NCBI GenBank assembly: GCA_937896275.1
Contig: CALBMW010000322.1
Coordinates: 1 to 12,308, forward strand
From: an uncultured Myxococcales bacterium
GTDB taxonomy: Bacteria > Myxococcota_A > Bradymonadia > UBA7976 > UBA1532
DNA: 12,308 nt
Direction: 5' to 3'
Of this stretch, positions 7,246 through 12,308 are shown in pieces. Position 1 is the stretch's first letter. Every line of letters starts with the position of its first letter. The position numbers and the translations under genes were made by a program. The notes under the pieces are model-generated. The model was not told the origin of the DNA. It worked only from the letters and a program-made list of their open reading frames with translations, and made no database searches.

Positions 7246-7689
7246 TCAGGCGGGATGGACGAAGGTACCGACGGACGTCTGCGAGAGCGCCACGACATCG
7301 TCGGCGGCGAGCGCGCGGCCGTCGAGCGTCAGGCCCTGCTCGCGCAGGCTGATCGCGATGGCGCGCGGCGACGCGGAGCCGCGCCGCAGGGTCCGAATGC
7401 GCATCACCAAGGCCTCGCGGGCGTCGGGCGCGGCGGTGCGCAGGCTGGCCTCCATGCGCACCCAAGGGATCAGCGTCTCGTCGTAGAGGGCGACCACGCG
7501 GAACAGCTCCGCCGTGGTCAGGCCGAGGCCGCGCAGCTCACGCGTCAACTGGACGGCGCTCAGCTCGTCGGTGTCGATACGCACGCGGCAACCCGCCGCG
7601 CGCACGCCGAAGGGGGCGGGCTCGGCACCGGGAAGGTCGCGCCGCGGGTGGGACTGGCACGCAAGGGGCTCGTCGGCTTCAGCGAACAT
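7246..7689 (-). CDS. Short protein with recombinase-like repeats, relative of 1815-2657
   Basis: Product of 147 aa. The ATG at 7689 has AAGGGA seven bases upstream; the frame continues open upstream, but this start has the best signal. Residues ~25-68 (APFGVRAAG, then ELSAVQLTRELRGLGLTTAELF) and ~89-136 (AREALVMRIRTLRRGSASPR, AIAISLREQGL, then DDVVAL) follow the same degenerate serine-recombinase module as the gene at 1815-2657. The APFG-x-R start and the two-repeat layout are shared, so the two are probably diverged paralogues. The second repeat here keeps the R-A-I-A-x-x-L core best. There is no catalytic resolvase domain. DNA binding is plausible but unproven. A hairpin sits just upstream of its ribosome binding site. 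It is transcribed away from the TIR operon and could be its regulator, but nothing in the sequence demonstrates this. Confidence 0.65.
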   Translation of the reverse strand: MFAEADEPLACQSHPRRDLPGAEPAPFGVRAAGCRVRIDTDELSAVQLTRELRGLGLTTAELFRVVALYDETLIPWVRMEASLRTAAPDAREALVMRIRTLRRGSASPRAIAISLREQGLTLDGRALAADDVVALSQTSVGTFVHPA

Positions 7690-7706
7690 GATTCGTTCCC
7701 TTTCTG

Positions 7707-7725
7707 GGCCGAGTTCATCTCGGCC
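7707..7725 (-). promoter_or_regulatory. 5' UTR hairpin or operator before the gene at 7246-7689
   Basis: A perfect 7-bp dyad, GGCCGAG and CTCGGCC, with a 5-base loop lies four bases upstream of the AAGGGA ribosome binding site on the minus strand. In RNA it would form a stable stem near the ribosome site; in DNA it could be an operator, for example for autoregulation. Confidence 0.45.
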
Positions 7726-8015
7726 TCCATCCCCAAGACGCGGACGTCCCTCGGATCCAGACAAGGGGCGCCGTCGCCGAACGACGGGACCCACGACCCG
7801 GCGCTTCGACCAGGAGCAGACCGGCGAACGCGCTGCGCGTCTGGTGCGCCCGGCCGCTGAAGGGAATTGACGGCGCGGCACTCTCACGCGAAGTCGACCG
7901 CGGGAAGCGCATGGGGCCTCCGTCGTCGTCGCCGAGGTGTCAAGGGCAAGCTCGCAGCGGTGTGTCGAGAGCAGCCTCGCGGCGGTCGTCGGCCTGAACG
8001 ACCCGTGACACTCAA

Positions 8016-8176
8016 GAGCTTCCCCACAAAATCCGGACCGAGTGCAGTGCCGGGCTGCCGGTCGAGGCCAAGGCGGGAAGCTGCAGGAATACCCGGGGTA
8101 TTCGAAGGCTTTCCAACGCAGGCATCGGCCGGCAGAGCGGTGCTGCGCGACGCGGAGCGATTTTGTGGGGAGGCTC
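8016..8176. mobile_element. MITE-like 161-bp inverted-repeat element with TCAA target duplication
   Basis: The ends are 18-base inverted repeats matching at 17 of 18 positions: GAGCTTCCCCACAAAATC at 8016-8033, and at 8159-8176 the complement of GAGCCTCCCCACAAAATC. Both are AT-richer than their surroundings. The element is immediately flanked by TCAA on both sides (8012-8015 and 8177-8180), as expected for a 4-bp target duplication. The two halves also pair imperfectly inside (CTGCCGG-[TC]-CGA segments match at about 13 of 15), and a perfect GAATACCC/GGGTATTC palindrome sits at the centre. There is no room for a transposase, so it would be mobilised in trans. The parent insertion sequence family cannot be assigned from here. 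Confidence 0.7.
8087..8103. repeat. Central palindrome of the inverted-repeat element
   Basis: GAATACCC-G-GGGTATTC is a perfect 8-bp inverted repeat around one base. Its centre (8095) lies one base from the midpoint of the 161-bp element (8096), so the whole element can fold into one long imperfect hairpin. Confidence 0.75.
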
Positions 8177-8235
8177 TCAAGGAGCGAAGACAGCCCAGGC
8201 GGTGTGGTCGAGGGCGAAACGATTCTCTTTTTCTT

Positions 8236-8268
8236 CCACGGTCACCCCGTGGTGCTGTCGTCGACAGC
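8236..8268. repeat. Two adjacent small hairpins upstream of the TIR operon
   Basis: CCACGG-TCACC-CCGTGG (8236-8252) and GCTGTC-GTC-GACAGC (8254-8268) are perfect 6-bp stems one base apart. They follow a pyrimidine-rich tract (about 8224-8235) and lie 60-100 bases upstream of the putative promoter. No T run follows on either strand, so they are not typical terminators; operator function is possible. Confidence 0.4.
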
Positions 8269-8330
8269 GACCTCGCCCACGATCGAGACCGCGCGCTCTT
8301 CCGTCCTCGTCGACACGGCCCGGCGTCCCC

Positions 8331-8359
8331 TTGATCGCGCGGCTCCGGCGACGTATCGT
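8331..8359 (+). promoter_or_regulatory. Putative sigma-70-type promoter of the TIR operon
   Basis: TTGATC (8331-8336), a 17-base spacer and TATCGT (8354-8359) approximate the housekeeping consensus. The -10 ends 24 bases before the TTG start codon, which would leave a short leader. The match is partial and judged by eye. Confidence 0.35.
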
Positions 8360-8383
8360 CGCGCATTCGCCGCAGGTAGGACC

Positions 8384-9871
8384 TTGGCACACGTATTCAT
8401 CAGCCATCGGAACGATACGGACGAGGATGAGCTCGCTGCGACGCTGCACGCGGTTCTTCGCCGGCACGGGAACTCCGCCTTTCTGGACTCCGCTGACATG
8501 CGCCTCGGCGATGACTGGGCGCGGCGCATCCGCGACGAGCTGAGCCGCGCAGATGCCTTCGTCGTCCTGCTGGGGCCGGGCGCGGCTGCCAGCGAGATGG
8601 TCGCGGCTGAGGTCGCGATGGCGCGCGATCTTCGAAAGGCGCACGGCGACCGGCCACGGCTGCTCCCCGTCCGGATTCGTATCGACTCCGAGGACCTCAT
8701 TCCATACGACCTCGGTGCCTATCTCAACCGGCTGCACTATGTCTCCTGGTGGGGGCCCGAAGATACCGCGAACGTGGTGGCCAAGGTGCTCGCCGTCCTG
8801 GAGGCCGACGCTGAGCCGCCCCAGCCTGCGCAGCCTGCGGCGAGCCCTCTGCGCTCCGTGACGACGGCGCCGGTCAGGCCACCGGGCGCAATGGACGTCG
8901 AGCACTGGTATGCCCCGCGAGTCGAGGCGGAACGGGACGCCGATGTGTACCTGGCAGACCACGGGTCGCCGGTCGTCCTGGTGGGGCCGCACCAGATCGG
9001 CAAGACGTACATGCTCAGCCGGCTGCTGACGACGCGCCCCGCGCGGGACTCGGCTGTCGTGCGCCTCAACCTGAGCTACTACGCCCATGACACGCTGAAG
9101 CACCCCGACTTGCTGCTGCGCGAGATCGCGCTCGACATGTGCGAACAGCTCGATCTCGACCCCGACCTGCTCGAGGACGAGTGGGCGACCGCGCTGCCGC
9201 CCGCGCGCAAGCTCACGCGTTACGTCCAACGGTCGCTGCTCGGCGCGGTCGACGGCCTGCTGTACCTCGCGATCGACTGCACGGATGTGGTCGCACTGTT
9301 GCCCACGGGGCAGGACTTCTTCGCGATGCTGCGGCGCTGGGCCGAGCTCGGACGGCGCGCGCCCTGGTCGAAACTCAGACTACTGCTCGCCGTGTCGACA
9401 GAGCCGCACTTGCTGTCCACCTCGATCGAGCGATCGCCGTTCAACATCGTGCAGCCCATTCGTCTCGATGACCTGACCGGCGAACAGGTCCTGGATCTCG
9501 CGTGCCGGCACGGTCTCGATTGGGGCGAGGCCCACGCGGCGCGGCTCATGTCCGTGGTGGGGGGTCAGCCTTATTTGGTGAGGCTGGCGCTGTATCGCGC
9601 GGCGGTCCACGGCGACTCACTCGAGACCATCCTGCGGGGGGCGAACCGTGAGCACAGCGCGTTCGCGGACCACCTGCAGTCGCGCCTCCTCAAGCTTCAG
9701 GGTGACTCGGCGTTGGCGGCGGCGGTGCGCGCTGTCCTGGACGACCCCGGCGCGGACGTCGACTTCGCGACGATGGACAGGTTGCGCCGCGCGGGTCTGC
9801 TGATTGGCGAGCGAGGCTCCTATCGTCACCGCTACCCGCTCTACCAGCAGTTCTTCCGCGAACGGCTGTGA
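8384..9871 (+). CDS. TIR domain fused to AAA-like (AAA_35/STAND) ATPase
   Basis: Product of 495 aa if translation starts at TTG 8384, with AGGTAGGA just upstream. The frame is open to an ATG at 8042, but that extension runs through the inverted-repeat element and reads as non-coding, while TTG puts the first TIR strand (AHVFISH) at the N-terminus. TIR domain, residues ~2-140: FLDSADMRLGDDWARRI (33-49), DAFVVLLGP (57-65), then S70-x5-E76, where E76 matches the catalytic Glu of NAD-consuming TIRs; later P95-V and YVSWWGPEDT (119-128). A Pro/Ala linker (~141-169) leads to an AAA_35-type domain (~172-490) with Walker A G201-x4-G206-K207-T208. The Walker B region has D298-C-T-D301, with Cys in place of the usual Glu. 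SPFNIVQPIRLDDLT and a C-terminal winged-helix-like end also fit. It is a likely cytoplasmic NAD-degrading effector gated by a nucleotide switch; phage defence is an inference. It is coupled to the next gene. Confidence 0.85.
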   Translation: MAHVFISHRNDTDEDELAATLHAVLRRHGNSAFLDSADMRLGDDWARRIRDELSRADAFVVLLGPGAAASEMVAAEVAMARDLRKAHGDRPRLLPVRIRIDSEDLIPYDLGAYLNRLHYVSWWGPEDTANVVAKVLAVLEADAEPPQPAQPAASPLRSVTTAPVRPPGAMDVEHWYAPRVEAERDADVYLADHGSPVVLVGPHQIGKTYMLSRLLTTRPARDSAVVRLNLSYYAHDTLKHPDLLLREIALDMCEQLDLDPDLLEDEWATALPPARKLTRYVQRSLLGAVDGLLYLAIDCTDVVALLPTGQDFFAMLRRWAELGRRAPWSKLRLLLAVSTEPHLLSTSIERSPFNIVQPIRLDDLTGEQVLDLACRHGLDWGEAHAARLMSVVGGQPYLVRLALYRAAVHGDSLETILRGANREHSAFADHLQSRLLKLQGDSALAAAVRAVLDDPGADVDFATMDRLRRAGLLIGERGSYRHRYPLYQQFFRERL

Positions 9872-12308
9872 GGAGCCCTGCGTTTCAGCTCGGCGGTGCG
9901 GTCCGCCGAGGCCGCGTCTACATAGCGAGAGAGGCCGACGATCAGATCGTCGAGGCGCTCGGGCAAGGTGAGCTGTGCCACGTCCTCGCGCCGCGACAGA
10001 TGGGGAAGTCGAGCCTCAAGGTACGCGCCATCGATGCCCTCACGGCGGGCGGCGTGCGCTGCGTCGACATCGACCTCAGCGGCATGGGCACCCAGGATGT
10101 CACGCCCGCGCAGTGGTACTACGGCATCGCGGACGAGCTCGCGTCCCAGCTCGACCTGGAGGACGTGCTCGACGCATTCTGGGAGGATCATGCCGCGCTG
10201 GCCCCCGTCCACCGTTGGTCGCGCTTCCTGTCCGACGTCCTGCTCGCAGACACCGACGACCTCATCGTTGTCTTCATCGACGAGATAGACAGCGTCCTGG
10301 GACTCTCCTTTCCGACGGACGACTTCTTTGCCGCCATCCGGGCCACCTACAACCGGCGGGCGCGGGACGCAGCCTTCGAGCGGCTCACTTTCTGCCTGCT
10401 CGGCGCGGCCTCGGCGCTCGACCTCGTGCGCGACGCCACCCGGACGCCGTTCAATGTGGGTCGCACGATCGAGCTTCGGGACTTCACCGAGCGGCAGGCG
10501 CGAGACCTGCTTCCGCACATCGACGCGCTCGGGCACCAGAAGGAGGAGTTCCTGGCAGCCGCGATGAGCTGGACCAGTGGGCACGCTTACATGCTGATGC
10601 TCGTCCTCGACGACGTCTGCCGGTCGCCTGACCCGGCGGCGTCCGCCGTGGAGGCAGTCCACGCCACGATCCAGCGGCTCTTCCTCGGCCCCGAGGCGCG
10701 CCGCGCGGCCGTGAGCCTTCAGACCGCCCAGGATCGTCTGCTCCGCGCTGGCGCTGACACGCCGCGTCTCCTGGCGCTGTATCAGCGGGTCCGGTCGGGC
10801 GTGGACACCCCGACGGACCTGCGGGACCCGATTCAGGTGGGCCTCTGCCTGACCGGGGCAGTGTCGAGCCAGGTCCATGGTGAGGTTCCGATGCTGCGGG
10901 TCAGGAACCGCGTATTCGCGATCACCTTCGACCCCCCTTGGATCGAGGAGCAGCTCGGTCGACGGCCGTACGTAGACGCGCTCGCACGCTGGGTCGAGTC
11001 TCGACGTAGCAATGACTTCTTGCTCGTGGGCGAGGCGTTGGAGGGCTACCGCGCGTGGGCGCACGGCCGAGAGGACGTCACGCAGGAGGAAGCGGCGTAC
11101 CTGACCGAGGGCTTGCAGCTCGCTCGGGAGCAGGCCGAGGCGGCGCGAGTTCGCCAGGTGCGGCGGCTCAAGGTGGGCGCGGGCATGGCGCTGTTGCTGC
11201 TGGCGGTCGGTGTCTTTGCGGTCTTCCTGCGCGTCGAACGGCGCCGCGCAGCACAGCTGGCCGAGCAGACCGAGATGGCCGAGAGGCAGACGAAGATCGC
11301 CGAGGCGGCCCTCCTCGAGGCCGACAGGGAGAGATCCCGCGCGCTCGAGGAACTCGCGCGGTCGCAAGAGGAGCAGGCGCGGCGTGAGGAGGCGGAGACC
11401 GCGCTTTACGCCATGCTGGGTAGCTATCGCGAGCTGGAACTGAAGAAGACCGAGTGGGGCCGGGAGATCGCGCGGCTGCAGGGTGAGATCGAGGTGGCGC
11501 GGGGGGCGCTCATCACCTTTCGTCCCGGATCGGTGGAGGCGCTGGAGGCGGCCCGGCAGCTCGAGCGGCTCGAGGCCGAGCTCGACCAGGCGAGGAGTGA
11601 GGCGGAGGGCTTACAGGAGCTGATCGAGGAGCGCGTCGGTTCGTTGATGGACTCGAGCTCGGCCCACGCCGAGGCGACGCGGCTGCTCGACGCCGTGCAC
11701 GAGGCCGAGGAGCGCGCCCGATCGCTTCGGCGCGAGTTACACCAGGCTCGGTCAATCGGGGACGTGATCTCGAGCGAGGTCGAGCACCTGCGCAACGCGG
11801 CGCCGGCGTGGCCGCGGGATCCGGCCGCCGATGCCGCGCTTGCCGACAGAGAAGCCGCCTTGGCGCGTGAGCGCGAGCGCACGGGCCCGATCGAGGCGGC
11901 CGTCCGGGCTCGAGTCGACGAAGCGGACGGCCACATCGAGCAGGCATGTCGTGCCTATCAGGCCTATGTCAGACGTGTGGGTCGGCCGGATGACAGCCTC
12001 TGCCCCGGCCCGGACGGGCGCGCGCGTCTGCGCACCGCCAAGGTTCCCAAGATAATCCCGGGAAAGCCGATTATCACAGGGAGTCTCGACGCGGAGACGA
12101 TCCGCCGAGTCATTCGCCGGCGCCGCAACGAGTATCGTAGCTGCTTTGACGAAGGGCGCGCCAAGGACCGGGGCCTCCAGGGCAAGGTCATCATTCGTTT
12201 CACGATCGCGGGGAACGGCAGCGTGATCGCGGCGTCCGTGGCCGAGAGCACCCTGGGGAGCGCCCCGGTCGAGGAGTGCCTGACGAGCAAGATAAGGCGC
12301 TGGGTGTT
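9868..12308 (+). CDS. AAA_35 ATPase with TM helix, coiled coil and AgmX/PglI tail (3' partial)
   Basis: The start is GTG at 9868, overlapping the previous stop as GTGA. The frame stays open to the window end: 813 complete codons plus two bases, no stop. No Shine-Dalgarno is visible, consistent with translational coupling. The early FQLGGAVRRGRVYIAREAD is the expected N-terminus of AAA_35 ATPases. Walker A is A41-P-R-Q-M-G46-K47-S48; Walker B is LIVVFIDEID (132-141), with D138 and E139 intact. TPFNVGRTIELRDFT matches the same element in the TIR protein. After the ATPase (~1-330) and a helical region, a transmembrane helix spans ~436-457. Glu/Arg/Ala-rich coiled coils follow (~458-700), then an AgmX/PglI C-terminal domain (~738 to the end: GSLDAETIRRVIRR, SCF, VIIRFTIAGNGSV, STLG, EEC, RRW). 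The predicted topology is cytoplasmic ATPase and periplasmic tail, though both flanks of the helix are basic. It probably partners the TIR protein. About 15-20 residues may be missing. Confidence 0.88.
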   Translation, partial: MRSPAFQLGGAVRRGRVYIAREADDQIVEALGQGELCHVLAPRQMGKSSLKVRAIDALTAGGVRCVDIDLSGMGTQDVTPAQWYYGIADELASQLDLEDVLDAFWEDHAALAPVHRWSRFLSDVLLADTDDLIVVFIDEIDSVLGLSFPTDDFFAAIRATYNRRARDAAFERLTFCLLGAASALDLVRDATRTPFNVGRTIELRDFTERQARDLLPHIDALGHQKEEFLAAAMSWTSGHAYMLMLVLDDVCRSPDPAASAVEAVHATIQRLFLGPEARRAAVSLQTAQDRLLRAGADTPRLLALYQRVRSGVDTPTDLRDPIQVGLCLTGAVSSQVHGEVPMLRVRNRVFAITFDPPWIEEQLGRRPYVDALARWVESRRSNDFLLVGEALEGYRAWAHGREDVTQEEAAYLTEGLQLAREQAEAARVRQVRRLKVGAGMALLLLAVGVFAVFLRVERRRAAQLAEQTEMAERQTKIAEAALLEADRERSRALEELARSQEEQARREEAETALYAMLGSYRELELKKTEWGREIARLQGEIEVARGALITFRPGSVEALEAARQLERLEAELDQARSEAEGLQELIEERVGSLMDSSSAHAEATRLLDAVHEAEERARSLRRELHQARSIGDVISSEVEHLRNAAPAWPRDPAADAALADREAALARERERTGPIEAAVRARVDEADGHIEQACRAYQAYVRRVGRPDDSLCPGPDGRARLRTAKVPKIIPGKPIITGSLDAETIRRVIRRRRNEYRSCFDEGRAKDRGLQGKVIIRFTIAGNGSVIAASVAESTLGSAPVEECLTSKIRRWV

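Noticed and set aside
7033..7860. A plus-strand 275-aa frame opposite 7246-7689
   Set aside because: The minus-strand product has a ribosome site and repeat similarity to the gene at 1815-2657, while the plus frame is low-complexity Arg/Gly/Ala.
8236..8268. Intrinsic terminator formed by the two small hairpins
   Set aside because: No T tract follows on either strand; the pyrimidine run lies on the wrong side.
8042..8383. A longer start (ATG 8042) for the TIR protein
   Set aside because: The extra 114 residues begin inside the inverted-repeat element, show no coding-like composition and precede a TIR domain that naturally starts at the TTG.
1..12308. tRNA, rRNA or CRISPR array
   Set aside because: I found no regularly spaced repeat array and no tRNA or rRNA signature while reading both strands; a covariance or CRISPR search was not possible.

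Overview
The window is very GC-rich, with third codon positions mostly G or C. It looks like chromosomal DNA of a myxobacterium (Myxococcota). Three things point there: a large Cys-rich lipoprotein with MopE-type C-D-G-x-D-x-D-C-D-G modules, an AgmX/PglI-type C-terminal tail on the last gene, and fused architectures on a STAND-like NTPase scaffold. These are recognised by eye and no database search was possible.

Layout. 30-1778 (+) is a 582-aa uncharacterised protein whose N-terminal half resembles a degenerate HEPN-like domain. 1815-2657 (-) converges on it and carries degenerate repeats like the C-terminal DNA-binding module of large serine recombinases, without a catalytic domain. A 135-base divergent region with an inverted repeat separates it from 2793-6353 (+), a 1186-aa secreted lipoprotein with a metal-site-degenerate M23/LytM domain, an FN3-like region, MopE repeats and a C-terminal beta-rich domain. 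6635-6817 (+) is a 60-aa helical protein. 7246-7689 (-) is a smaller relative of the recombinase-like protein. 7690-8383 has no gene. It holds a 5' UTR hairpin, a 161-bp miniature inverted-repeat element with a TCAA target duplication, two small hairpins and a plausible promoter.

The most interesting part is the tandem pair at the right end. 8384-9871 (+) joins an N-terminal TIR domain, with its probable catalytic Glu kept, to an AAA-like (AAA_35/STAND) ATPase domain. 9868-12308 (+, cut by the window end) overlaps it by four bases (GTGA). It has a second AAA_35 domain, then a transmembrane helix, a long coiled coil and an AgmX/PglI tail. The ATPase domains look paralogous but have diverged differently: the TIR protein has lost the Walker B Glu, and the membrane protein keeps it. 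A reasonable hypothesis is a two-gene immune or stress system in which an envelope-spanning ATPase gates a cytoplasmic TIR effector that consumes NAD. The hypothesis rests on architecture and gene order only.
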